A stretch of DNA of 64,000 nucleotides from the NCBI GenBank assembly GCA_041687455.1, contig JAWLBY010000002.1:62001-126000 (forward strand), given 5' to 3'. A model generated the notes under the pieces. It was not told where the DNA came from and did not search any database. It saw nothing but the letters and a program-made list of their open reading frames with translations. Shown here in pieces: positions 28,506 to 34,360 of the stretch; the stretch's first letter is position 1, and each line of letters opens with the position of its first letter. Source of the DNA: JAWLBY01 sp041687455 (lineage in GTDB: Bacteria > Pseudomonadota > Gammaproteobacteria > Xanthomonadales > Xanthomonadaceae). The translations under genes were made by a program, and so were the position numbers.

Positions 28506-28640
28506 TCAGCTCCTGCACCTGGCGTGCGCTGCCGTGGCGCGATGACCACGACCGCCCGAATCTCGTATCCGAATCGCGACGCCTCGTTCGACGCGCGGCA
28601 GCGCGCCTGCGAGTGGCTCGCTGGCCATCTGCTCGGTCAC
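28506..28640 (-). CDS. Possible small phage protein (44 aa)
   Basis: A GTG start at 28640 overlaps the stop of the upstream gene (GTGA), and the stop is one base before the AlpA-like start, so the frame fits the operon chain exactly. The sequence is short, polar and unrecognised. A plus-strand frame across the same DNA also looks protein-like, so this call is tentative. Confidence 0.3.
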   Translation of the reverse strand: MTEQMASEPLAGALPRVERGVAIRIRDSGGRGHRATAAHARCRS

Positions 28641-28954
28641 GTCATCGCCCTCTCGCTCAGCATGCGCGGCATGGCCAGCCGCGCATGCTCCAACACCCGC
28701 GACAGCCCCATGCGCTCGCTGACGACGATGCCGTTGCAAACAACCCGGTAGCAGTCGCTGCGGTTCGACGCGAATAGCTGATAGCGGCGCACATGAGGCC
28801 GACCGCAGTCGTGCCGGCGGATCGTGATTTCGCAGCGGAGGCCGTCGGCGCGACGCGGCGCATCGGTACGCATTTCGTCGTCCGGCAGTTCTGGCCGCGC
28901 GAATCTGCGGCGGAATCTGGCCGGCTGCGGCCGGCGGCGCTTGCGGTGCCACAT
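28637..28954 (-). CDS. Hypothetical phage protein with Cys/His pairs (105 aa)
   Basis: I do not recognise this protein. The N-terminal 25 residues are very basic (RKRRRPQPARFRRRF), and the middle carries LRCEITIRRHDCGRPH and SDCYRVVCNG, which could bind a metal or form a small beta fold. A strong ribosome site (AAGGAAGGG) precedes the ATG. It is part of the leftward early operon, immediately downstream of the integron-cassette cluster. The ribosome site lies in DNA that would have been the end of the preceding phage gene before the cassettes entered. Confidence 0.55.
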   Translation of the reverse strand: MWHRKRRRPQPARFRRRFARPELPDDEMRTDAPRRADGLRCEITIRRHDCGRPHVRRYQLFASNRSDCYRVVCNGIVVSERMGLSRVLEHARLAMPRMLSERAMT

Positions 28955-28957
28955 TTG

Positions 28958-29311
28958 TTATCCCTTCCTTGCAAGGTACGTCGAATTGGCGTTAGCCTGC
29001 ACTCCGAGCGCCTTCGCAATTGCCGCATCCACTGCGCGCACGGCGTCCGGGTATTTCGCTGGGTCCAAATAGCGCGCGGCCTGTTGGCAGGCTTCCAGCA
29101 AATCCGGTGAGGCTTCGATCACTCTGGCGATGGCCTCGCATTCTGCGGCGCTCACCCGCTGGTCTTCGTCATCATGGCCCGCGTGCACTGTCGTAACCCA
29201 TCGGTTGTAGTCGCGCCGGTTCAGCGCAAATACCGTGGTTCCTTCGCGCTCCCACGACCCCGGCGTGTGCAAGCTAACTATGCGTTGAAGCGGACTGCGA
29301 TGAGAGGTCAT
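28958..29311 (-). CDS. Cassette 1 gene: hypothetical protein starting inside an attC site
   Basis: This 117-residue frame starts with ATG at 29311, inside the loop of attC-A, with an attC-supplied ribosome site (CAGGAAAC). About the first 11 residues are therefore attC-encoded. The body is helical and acidic/alanine-rich (SAAECEAIARVIEASPDLLE, then AARYLDPAKYPDAVRAVDAA), like small phage or cassette proteins of unknown function. The last ten codons lie beyond the cassette boundary at 28991/28992, in phage DNA. I do not recognise the family. Confidence 0.6.
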   Translation of the reverse strand: MTSHRSPLQRIVSLHTPGSWEREGTTVFALNRRDYNRWVTTVHAGHDDEDQRVSAAECEAIARVIEASPDLLEACQQAARYLDPAKYPDAVRAVDAAIAKALGVQANANSTYLARKG

Positions 29312-29356
29312 GATGTTTCCTGTTGTTTGGTCGTGTCGCAGCCGCTTAACGCGGCG
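28992..29356 (+). mobile_element. Integron gene cassette 1 (365 bp)
   Basis: The cassette starts with TTAGCC after a G and ends with the G of attC-A. Its first bases pair with the R'' box of its own attC (AGCTAAC; one mismatch), the mark of a circularisable cassette. The gene inside is on the minus strand, opposite to attC orientation. Confidence 0.8.
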
Positions 29357-29362
29357 TTCGGC
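29272..29362 (+). repeat. attC-A integron recombination site (91 bp)
   Basis: R'' AGCTAAC, L'' GTTGAAGCGGACTGCGA, L' TCGCAGCCGCTTAAC and R' GTTCGGC are in canonical order. L'' and L' are complementary except for two unpaired bases in L'' (G and A), the extrahelical bases that fix strand choice by IntI. The minus strand of the loop carries AACAGGAAACA. Confidence 0.88.
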
Positions 29363-29775
29363 GTCAGTGGCCGCTCCGTTCGTTCCATGCCGCAATGGCA
29401 GCGTGGAACGCCTCGCGGTGCAGACTCTCAGCCGCCGCCTTCGACATGCTCCGACGCCATGCGTCGCCGTTCCGAGTTCGCGGACCTTCCGCGCCACACC
29501 CCTCGCATTCGGCCCAGTAGTACGGCGTATGCGTGTTGTGCACGGTCACGTCATCGCTGCCGCAAAACGGGCACGCACACAGAGGCGGGTCGATCTCCGG
29601 CTGGTATTCGCCGGACCCGCCCCATCCGCCGTGCTGGCGGCCACCAATCATTTGCAACTCCATTGTCGTTCTCCAAGTTTCGGGCGCTGATCGCCCAACA
29701 GGCCATTCAAGCGGACTGCCGGGACAGTCCAGGTTCTTCCGGGGCTACTCGGCCGGCAGCCGCTTAACGCCAGCG
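29357..29775 (+). mobile_element. Integron gene cassette 2 (419 bp)
   Basis: The cassette is bounded by G|TT at 29356/29357 and at 29775/29776. The opening TTCGGCG pairs with the R'' box of attC-B with one mismatch. It holds one gene, reversed, filling nearly the entire cassette. Confidence 0.85.
29364..29663 (-). CDS. Cassette 2 gene: Lar-type zinc-ribbon protein (restriction-alleviation-like)
   Basis: This 99-residue protein has two zinc-binding pairs, CPFCG (residues 31-35) and CEGCGAEGP (54-62), followed by a helix rich in Ala and ending EAFHAAIAAWNERSG. That pattern is typical of the Lar restriction-alleviation family carried by phages; E. coli Rac Lar modulates type I restriction. Function here is inferred from pattern only. 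A ribosome site (GGAGAACGAC) precedes ATG at 29663. It is encoded opposite to the attC direction and ends 8 bases from the cassette edge. Confidence 0.8.
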   Translation of the reverse strand: MELQMIGGRQHGGWGGSGEYQPEIDPPLCACPFCGSDDVTVHNTHTPYYWAECEGCGAEGPRTRNGDAWRRSMSKAAAESLHREAFHAAIAAWNERSGH

Positions 29776-29781
29776 TTGGGC
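29693..29781 (+). repeat. attC-B integron recombination site (89 bp)
   Basis: R'' GCCCAAC and R' GTTGGGC are perfectly complementary. L'' ATTCAAGCGGACTGCCGG pairs with L' CCGGCAGCCGCTTAAC, leaving one C and one A unpaired in L''. Orientation is the same as attC-A. Confidence 0.9.
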
Positions 29782-30087
29782 GGCGGGTCAGGAACGAGGT
29801 TTCGTCAGCCCCTCTATTCGGCGCACGGCGTACTTTTGCGCCTTGTCCAAAATCTCCTCATCGCGCTCGCTGCCGTCACCGAGCTCGCCGAAAAGCGATG
29901 TGAAGTCCGCGTCACGAACCATAGACGCGGCCATTTCCAGTGCCTCTCGGTTTGCTTGCCGCTGTGTAAGTCGCATGTCGTTCTCCAGTTCTCGGGCGTC
30001 GGCGCCCAACTATGCGTTCAAGCGGACGGCGGGGAGCCCGCCGCTGTTTCCTGTTGTTCCGTCGGCCCGCCGCCGTTTAACGCGGCG
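29776..30087 (+). mobile_element. Integron gene cassette 3 (312 bp)
   Basis: It opens with TTGGGCG, the exact complement of the R'' box of attC-C. The single gene is reversed. The 35 bp next to attC resemble the same place in cassette 2 (TCGTTCTCC-AGT...CGGGCG), a shared leader that includes the ribosome site. Confidence 0.85.
29788..29976 (-). CDS. Cassette 3 gene: small helical protein (62 aa)
   Basis: I do not recognise this protein. It is a short, charged, helical protein (ANREALEMAASMVRDADFTS, then RDEEILDKAQKYAVRRIE). ATG at 29976 has GGAGAACGAC before it, the same leader as the cassette 2 gene. The stop is 12 bases from the cassette edge. It is encoded opposite to attC direction and with the phage left operon. 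Confidence 0.65.
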   Translation of the reverse strand: MRLTQRQANREALEMAASMVRDADFTSLFGELGDGSERDEEILDKAQKYAVRRIEGLTKPRS

Positions 30088-30089
30088 TT
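30004..30089 (+). repeat. attC-C, integron site interrupted at its R' box
   Basis: R'' GCCCAAC, L'' GTTCAAGCGGACGGCGGG and L' CCCGCCGCCGTTTAAC are intact, with unpaired C and A in L''. R' should read GTTAGCC, but after GTT (30087-30089) a 168-bp element intervenes, and GTTAGCC resumes at 30258. Confidence 0.85.
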
Positions 30090-30257
30090 GAGGCTGTAGA
30101 AAAAGTCTGACGGCCGTGAAATCGGGCATGGGAGCAGCGCTGTACGTGAATTCTGAGCAGCTAGCGGTCCGAAATGCATCCAGAATTCAACTGTGGCGAG
30201 CGGTTTCTGCCTGCCGTAACGGCCGCGCTTCGGACCGCGGACTTTTTCTACATCCTC
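30090..30257. mobile_element. 168-bp inverted-repeat element (MITE-like) inside attC-C
   Basis: The ends GAGGCTGTAGAAAAAGTC and GACTTTTTCTACATCCTC are 18-bp inverted repeats with one mismatch, including a perfect 13-bp core. GTT flanks both sides, either a 3-bp target duplication or the integron cleavage triplet. No gene fits inside. Similar TGTAGAAAAAGTC ends occur on some transposase-bearing insertion sequences, so it is probably a non-autonomous derivative moved in trans. Confidence 0.75.
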
Positions 30258-30258
30258 G

Positions 30259-30588
30259 TTAGCCATCACTGGCGGTTCCAAGGCCCGCGCTTCCATCCCG
30301 GGCGTCCTTTCCGCTTCATCTGCCAGCGCAGCCGTTCGTGGCGCTCGAATGCCGGCGCAACAATGGCGCCGAACACTCGCAGCGCTTCGGCGGCACGCCG
30401 TGTCGCTTCGATCATCGGTTGGAAGGCGTCGGCAGTGGCGTGCTCGAGGTCTGCGTTGATGCGTTCAATGCTGCTCATCGTTGTAGCTCCGTTGTGGGGT
30501 GAAGGCTAACTATGCATTGGAGCTGACAGCCGGGACACTCCATCGTGTTTCCTGTTATTCCTTCGGCCGGCTGCAGCTCAACGCGGCG
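30259..30588 (+). mobile_element. Integron gene cassette 4 (330 bp)
   Basis: It begins with TTAGCC, the exact complement of the R'' box of attC-D, and ends with the G of GTTATCT. One reversed gene fills it. Confidence 0.82.
30266..30478 (-). CDS. Cassette 4 gene: small helical protein (70 aa)
   Basis: I do not recognise this protein. A helical N-terminal part (IERINADLEHATADAFQPMI) precedes a basic, Trp-containing tail (RLRWQMKRKGRPGWKRG), so nucleic-acid binding is possible but unproven. GGAGCTACAACG precedes ATG at 30478. The stop is 8 bases inside the cassette edge, as in the other cassettes. It is encoded opposite to attC orientation. Confidence 0.6.
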   Translation of the reverse strand: MSSIERINADLEHATADAFQPMIEATRRAAEALRVFGAIVAPAFERHERLRWQMKRKGRPGWKRGPWNRQ

Positions 30589-30594
30589 TTATCT
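30504..30594 (+). repeat. attC-D integron recombination site (91 bp)
   Basis: R'' GGCTAAC, L'' ATTGGAGCTGACAGCCGG, L' CCGGCTGCAGCTCAAC and R' GTTATCT are in order. L'' and L' are complementary with unpaired G and A in L''. It is the last site of the cluster, and phage sequence resumes at TTATCT. Confidence 0.87.
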
Positions 30595-30899
30595 GTCACT
30601 CCGAAGCGATGAGGAGCACCGGCACCCCTCCTCGCGAAACCTGCCGTTCTGCCCTGGTCTTTGCGCCACGCACGCCGTACACAAGCAGCGGATCGCGCAT
30701 TGGGCGGTTCGGGGGAGAAGGCGATGCGCTGCAGGCGAGCGCGCATCAGGAAGTCGCGCCGGGCGGCGGTTTCGATTTCGTGCGGCGGCCGGTCGATGCG
30801 GTGGAACTGCGCCTGCAGGCGGCCCGGCCGTAGCTCGACGAAGCCGAGCAGGCGGACGTAGTAGTCGCGGAACAGGTACGTGCGGCCGAGGTGGATCAC
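30555..30899 (-). CDS. Phage left-operon gene whose 3' end meets the cassette cluster
   Basis: The GTG start at 30899 overlaps the upstream stop (GTGA). The product (114 residues as it stands) begins MIHLGRTYLFRDYYVRLLGF, and the first 65 residues look like a genuine small phage protein. The last 13 residues are encoded by attC-D, so the original C-terminus was probably different: rejoining 30589 with 28991 gives an in-frame end of about ten residues (ANSTYLARKG). An alternative is that the true gene ends earlier and a 34-residue frame starting MRDPLLVYGVRG occupies the 3' part. I do not recognise the family. Confidence 0.5.
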   Translation of the reverse strand: MIHLGRTYLFRDYYVRLLGFVELRPGRLQAQFHRIDRPPHEIETAARRDFLMRARLQRIAFSPEPPNARSAACVRRAWRKDQGRTAGFARRGAGAPHRFGVTDNAALSCSRPKE

Positions 30900-31051
30900 G
30901 GCAGCAGCCTCAGCACGCCGAAGGTGGCCGCGGCGACGAACAGCACAATGGCGATCGCGCGCCGGCGCCGGCGGCGCTGTGCGGTGCGCGTGGCCGGCGT
31001 CGCGGTGGCGACGTGATCGGACAGCAGCCGGGCCTGCAGGCGGGCGTTCAC
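30896..31051 (-). CDS. Small phage membrane protein (51 aa)
   Basis: The GTG start at 31051 overlaps the previous stop, and its own stop overlaps the next start (GTGA at both ends). A basic stretch of six arginines precedes one hydrophobic helix (AIAIVLFVAAATFGVLRLL), so it should be a single-pass inner-membrane protein. The family is unknown. Confidence 0.5.
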   Translation of the reverse strand: MNARLQARLLSDHVATATPATRTAQRRRRRRAIAIVLFVAAATFGVLRLLP

Positions 31052-31167
31052 CTGATCACCTGCAGTCCGCAGAGTATGACCAGCAGCGCGAGCGCGATCG
31101 GGCCACCGATGGCCATGCCGTTCTCGATGGCGTCGCCGTAGCGGCGGTCGATGTCGGCGAGGCTCAT
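31048..31167 (-). CDS. Small phage membrane protein (39 aa)
   Basis: ATG at 31167 overlaps the previous stop. A polar start (MSLADIDRRYGDAIENG) precedes one membrane helix (GPIALALLVILCGLQVI). It belongs to the tightly packed leftward operon. The function is unknown. Confidence 0.55.
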   Translation of the reverse strand: MSLADIDRRYGDAIENGMAIGGPIALALLVILCGLQVIR

Positions 31168-31400
31168 GCGCGGCGGCTCCGCTTCGGCGCGCGGGCGCGG
31201 ATGTTGCGGCGCTTGCGGGCGGCGCGGCGCATCGCTGCGACGGTGGTGCGGCGTCGCGGCTGGTGCCGCCAGCCCGATACGGTGGCGAAACCGCTCCACG
31301 GCATGCGGCCGATCACTTCGACGCCGGCCGGATGGCCGGAGATCAGGTGCGCCGGCATCGCGGCCATGCCGAGCAGCAGCGCGAGGCTCATGCGGTTCAT
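31164..31400 (-). CDS. Small basic phage protein (78 aa)
   Basis: ATG at 31400 overlaps the previous stop (ATGA). A short hydrophobic start (SLALLLGMAAMPAHLI) is followed by a strongly basic tail (RRAARKRRNIRARAPKRSRR). This could be a membrane-associated nucleic-acid-binding protein. I do not recognise the family. Confidence 0.45.
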   Translation of the reverse strand: MNRMSLALLLGMAAMPAHLISGHPAGVEVIGRMPWSGFATVSGWRHQPRRRTTVAAMRRAARKRRNIRARAPKRSRRA

Positions 31401-31624
31401 GCGGTCGCCTCCTGTGCCAGCCGCCGCGCGAACGTCCGCGCGTCGTTGATCACCGGCGTGCCGGTGCGGCCGGCGTCGAGCTGGTGCTGCGCCGCGGCGA
31501 GCAGGCGCTCGCGGTGGTCACCGGTGAGGCCGCGAAACCGCGCCTGCAGCCGGACGCGCCGCATGGTCTGTTCGGGCGTGAAGCGGAGCCCCGCGTCGCG
31601 CGGGAACGGGACGACGTTCGTCAT
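31397..31624 (-). CDS. Small helical phage protein (75 aa)
   Basis: ATG at 31624 overlaps the previous stop. The sequence starts MTNVVPFPRD and is helical and Arg-rich after that (RRVRLQARFRGLTGDHRERL). It has no known motif. Coupled overlaps on both sides support its being expressed. Confidence 0.55.
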   Translation of the reverse strand: MTNVVPFPRDAGLRFTPEQTMRRVRLQARFRGLTGDHRERLLAAAQHQLDAGRTGTPVINDARTFARRLAQEATA

Positions 31625-32217
31625 GACGAGCCCTCGGGAGAAGAAGCCGCCGGCGCGCGGACAACGGCGCTGCGGGGGGATGTGCGCCGATTCGAGTCGG
31701 CGCCGGCGGCGTGACGGGAGCGCCGTTGCGGCCAGGTCAGGCCGACGGCGTTGGCGATGGACTCCATGCAGGCGTTCCAGCCCTGCGGGAACTCGGATTG
31801 CCGCGGCGTGCGCCAGCCGCCCTGCGAGACGTCCATCGGGGCCATGCGGCCGATGACGGTGCTCAGCGCGGCGTGAAAGTCGCGCTGCGTGGCGATCGCG
31901 CTCGGATCCTGCGCGGTGATGCGGCTGGCCATCACGCGGGCGGCGCGATAGGCATCGACGACTGCGAGCCGCGCCGGGCCGTCGATGAGCTTGCCGGCCT
32001 GGTCGGCGAGTTCGATGCTGGTGCAGACCTGGTCGACCGCCTGCAGCAGGGAACCGAGCGCGATCAACGCGAGCGGCGGCGGCGGGTCGCCTGCATCACG
32101 ATCGACGACCTCGCGGTTGCAGATCGTGCAGGCGAGGGTGCTGGTGCCCTGTACCGGCACTGCGGCGCCTCCGCAGTGGCCGCAATAGGGGGCGATCGAA
32201 GCCGCGGCGGCGGTCAC
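31621..32217 (-). CDS. Phage protein with N-terminal zinc ribbon (198 aa)
   Basis: The GTG start at 32217 overlaps the previous stop (GTGA). A CX2C pair near residue 12 (YCGHCGG) and a second pair about 18 residues later (CTIC) make a small zinc ribbon. The rest is helical, with SLLQAVDQVCTSIELADQAG and a region around NACMESIANAVGLTWPQR. No enzymatic motif is visible. A regulatory or replication accessory role in the early left operon is possible. Confidence 0.55.
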   Translation of the reverse strand: MTAAAASIAPYCGHCGGAAVPVQGTSTLACTICNREVVDRDAGDPPPPLALIALGSLLQAVDQVCTSIELADQAGKLIDGPARLAVVDAYRAARVMASRITAQDPSAIATQRDFHAALSTVIGRMAPMDVSQGGWRTPRQSEFPQGWNACMESIANAVGLTWPQRRSRHAAGADSNRRTSPRSAVVRAPAASSPEGSS

Positions 32218-32582
32218 GAGCGCACCTCGTCGGCCGGCAGCGCCGCGAGCCACTGCTCGACCTGGTCTGCCTGCGCGTGGTTGGCGAGCGGAAAGCAGGT
32301 GTAATCCACCCACAGATCGGCCTGATTGTCCGGCAGTCGAGTGACGCGCACGGCCCGGCCGAAGCTGGCCACGAACGCGAGCCGCCGACGGGCGCCGGTG
32401 GCCTTGTCGCGGGTGCCAAGGAGACTCGCCGAGACCTCGATGCGGCCGTCCGTCTGGTTGCGGTCCCACTGCAGCTCGACGACATGGGCCCGCCCGACCA
32501 GCACCAGCGGTTCGCCACGCTCGCGCGCGGGCTTGTGCCAGGTCATCGGCGTGGGCTTCCGGAACTCCACGGCCGGGCTCAC
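32214..32582 (-). CDS. Phage protein of unknown function (122 aa)
   Basis: The GTG start at 32582 overlaps the previous stop (GTGA), and its stop overlaps the next start. The product is a beta-rich domain (VLVGRAHVVELQWDRNQTDG, then RLPDNQADLWVDYTCF) ending in a helix (ADQVEQWLAALPADEV). It is unrecognised. The overlaps show coupled translation. Confidence 0.55.
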   Translation of the reverse strand: MSPAVEFRKPTPMTWHKPARERGEPLVLVGRAHVVELQWDRNQTDGRIEVSASLLGTRDKATGARRRLAFVASFGRAVRVTRLPDNQADLWVDYTCFPLANHAQADQVEQWLAALPADEVRS

Positions 32583-32839
32583 GCGGCAACTCCCGGCGCC
32601 GTCCTGCCCAACGGGCACGGCGTCATGTACTCGCGGGTCTGCCGCAGTCGAACGTTCGCGGCATCCGCCAGCTCTTGCCCGAAGGTGGCGAACTCTTCCC
32701 GGGTGATCACGCCGGCGGCGCGCAGGCCTTCGGCGTAGCCGGTGAGGTTGTGCACCGTCCGGTCGACGTCGATCGGGTCGCGGGCGTGGCCGAGCCGCAC
32801 GCGCGCGCGCTGGATGGCGCGTTGCAGGGCCGGGCTCAT
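32579..32839 (-). CDS. Small helical phage protein (86 aa)
   Basis: ATG at 32839 is used; a longer frame upstream runs antisense to a better-supported plus-strand gene. The product is helical (SPALQRAIQRARVRLGHARD, then LRAAGVITREEFATFGQELA) and may bind partner proteins. It is unrecognised and belongs to the left operon. Confidence 0.55.
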   Translation of the reverse strand: MSPALQRAIQRARVRLGHARDPIDVDRTVHNLTGYAEGLRAAGVITREEFATFGQELADAANVRLRQTREYMTPCPLGRTAPGVAA

Positions 32840-33378
32840 GCCGGATCTCCGTCGACCGCGCGGGTTACACTCAGCAGGCCGCCATCCACGCGATGCGTGG
32901 TTGTAGGAGATTCCGAATGACGATCGACGATGGGCTGTCCCTGTACGCAGCGATCTACAGCACCATCGCTGCGCCGTTCTTCGCCTGGTTCTGGAGCTGG
33001 CTCGCAGGGCGTCGTCGCGAGCGTAATCGGATACGATCCTTGGTCGGTCGCTTGCGCGGGCTGCCACAGGATCTGAAAGCCGTGCTGGTTCAGTTCCAAA
33101 TGCAGGGAGCCCACACGGTGGCAGGCAATCCCAGCGCGCCCGCCATCCGGCAACTCCGTGCGATGCGGATCATTTCCGTCGGCGAAGGGCGCGGGTCGTA
33201 TGACGCAGTCGATGCGTACCTGTCCATCGCAGGGGATGTGTGGGACGTGTTCGACAAATGGGCCAAGGTCGATCCCGACGTCTCGCGACTCACTGCCGAA
33301 CTGTTGGCGCCCGCGCCGGAAGAACTCGGCAGTCGCTAGGCCGGATACGAACCCCAGCGCGATCAATAGCCAGGTCAT
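32836..33378 (-). CDS. Questionable 180-aa frame, antisense to a plus-strand gene
   Basis: This minus frame starts with an ATG that overlaps the antirepressor stop and ends with a TGA that overlaps the next start, so it fits the operon chain perfectly. It begins with a plausible membrane helix (TWLLIALGFVSGLATAEFF). However, residues beyond about 32 are the complement of the well-supported gene at 32917-33339 and look unlike a protein. It may be a small membrane-protein gene that was split by insertion of the plus-strand gene. Confidence 0.25.
   Translation of the reverse strand: MTWLLIALGFVSGLATAEFFRRGRQQFGSESRDVGIDLGPFVEHVPHIPCDGQVRIDCVIRPAPFADGNDPHRTELPDGGRAGIACHRVGSLHLELNQHGFQILWQPAQATDQGSYPITLATTPCEPAPEPGEERRSDGAVDRCVQGQPIVDRHSESPTTTHRVDGGLLSVTRAVDGDPA
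32917..33339 (+). CDS. Plus-strand phage cargo gene: membrane-anchored protein (140 aa)
   Basis: ATG at 32917 has TAGGAG before it. The product has one N-terminal membrane helix (AAIYSTIAAPFFAWFWSWLA), a basic stop-transfer (GRRRERNRIR), and a helical cytoplasmic domain with LRGLPQDLKAVLVQFQMQGA and a Trp-rich part (GDVWDVFDKWAKVDPDV). I do not recognise it. It is transcribed against the left operon, so it probably has its own promoter and is expressed in the lysogen, like a moron gene. Confidence 0.65.
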   Translation: MTIDDGLSLYAAIYSTIAAPFFAWFWSWLAGRRRERNRIRSLVGRLRGLPQDLKAVLVQFQMQGAHTVAGNPSAPAIRQLRAMRIISVGEGRGSYDAVDAYLSIAGDVWDVFDKWAKVDPDVSRLTAELLAPAPEELGSR

Positions 33379-34139
33379 GCCGCAGCCCTCCGCTGCAGCA
33401 ACTCGCCGAGGCGCGCCAAGCCCTTGGTCGTGATGCGAGCCTGCTCGACGACCTTGTCGGTGCCGTCCTGCCGCTGGACGATGCTGGTCTTGTGGATCAT
33501 CAGCCCGGACTGAATCCGGTCCTGATAGGCGAGCCAGCCTTGATGCCCCGGCCGGCCGTAGATCCAGCGTTCGACGAGCAGCAGGTTGCGCAGATCGACC
33601 GGTCGGACCTGCAGCGTCTTGGCTGCGTCACGGATGCAGAACGAGCCGTCGGCCATGGCGATCCGCTCGAGCGCGGCCACCTTCGGCCCCTGCACGGCGA
33701 CGACCTGCTGCAGCTCGGTGATCTCGGCCTCGGCCGCCAGCACCAGCCGGGCGAGATCGGCGCGGCTCAGCTTCGCCGGATCGAGCCGCGGCGCTTTCGC
33801 CTGCCGCTCGCACTCGATGAAGTAGTCACGGACCTCGAAGCCCTTCTCGGTGCCCGACATCATCGCGATGTGCTTCGCGGCGTCGAGCGTCAGGGCGAAA
33901 TCGCGCCGGTTGTGGCCGCCGTGCTGAGCCGCGTCGGCTTGCTCCCCTTTCTGGGGAAGCAAGATTTCTGTGTAGTCGCGTCCCTCGACCAGCCTGGCGC
34001 GGTCGACCTGCGCCTTGAACCAGTCGGCGAACTTCTTGGCGACCTCGAGGAAGCCGTGCAGCTCCCGGGCGTCGACGGTCTGGACCGGCTCGTCGCCGAT
34101 TGATGTGCTGCTGATGGTGAGTCTGGTCGAGCTGTTCAT
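33375..34139 (-). CDS. Phage antirepressor (AntA/AntB N-terminal plus KilA-C C-terminal)
   Basis: This 254-residue protein has an N-terminal AntA/AntB domain (VQTVDARELHGFLEVAKKFA, DWFKAQ, YTEILLPQKGE, FALTLDAAKHIAMMSGTEKG). It continues into a helical linker and a C-terminal KilA-C/Ant DNA-binding domain (GSFCIRDAAKTLQVRP, WIYGRPGHQGWLAYQDRI). Such proteins oppose phage repressors during induction. It is the first gene of the leftward early operon, downstream of the operator-bearing promoter near 34975-35014, so it should be silenced in the lysogen. Confidence 0.9.
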   Translation of the reverse strand: MNSSTRLTISSTSIGDEPVQTVDARELHGFLEVAKKFADWFKAQVDRARLVEGRDYTEILLPQKGEQADAAQHGGHNRRDFALTLDAAKHIAMMSGTEKGFEVRDYFIECERQAKAPRLDPAKLSRADLARLVLAAEAEITELQQVVAVQGPKVAALERIAMADGSFCIRDAAKTLQVRPVDLRNLLLVERWIYGRPGHQGWLAYQDRIQSGLMIHKTSIVQRQDGTDKVVEQARITTKGLARLGELLQRRAAA

Positions 34140-34227
34140 CGAGCGGCCTCCGCGGCGTGGGAGGGGTGCTCCTGTGGCGGTAGGATGGAGTCGCTACACG
34201 CCGTTCCACCACCAACAGGAGCACCCC

Positions 34228-34350
34228 ATGAAAACGCCGATCGATCACCGACCGCCTGTGGAGCCTGGAACCAACAAGGCCCCGCCTTTCCGCAACCCGC
34301 AGGCGCCACCGCAGCGGCAGACACCGCCGCCGCCAACCCAGAAGCGATAG
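34228..34350 (+). CDS. Small proline-rich phage protein (40 aa)
   Basis: AGGAG precedes ATG at 34228. The product is short, Pro/Gln-rich and probably unstructured (APPQRQTPPPPTQKR). It ends 10 bp before the next gene, so the two likely form a transcript that runs against the left operon. The function is unknown. Confidence 0.45.
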   Translation: MKTPIDHRPPVEPGTNKAPPFRNPQAPPQRQTPPPPTQKR

Positions 34351-34360
34351 AGAGGCCCTT

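Noticed and set aside
30018..30296. A 92-codon minus-strand frame across the inverted-repeat element
   Set aside because: It runs through attC-C, the element and the cassette 4 edge, so it is a patchwork of three unrelated pieces and has no clear ribosome site.
33240..34103. A 287-codon plus-strand frame over the antirepressor
   Set aside because: The minus strand encodes clear AntA/AntB and KilA-C domains; the plus frame is its shadow.
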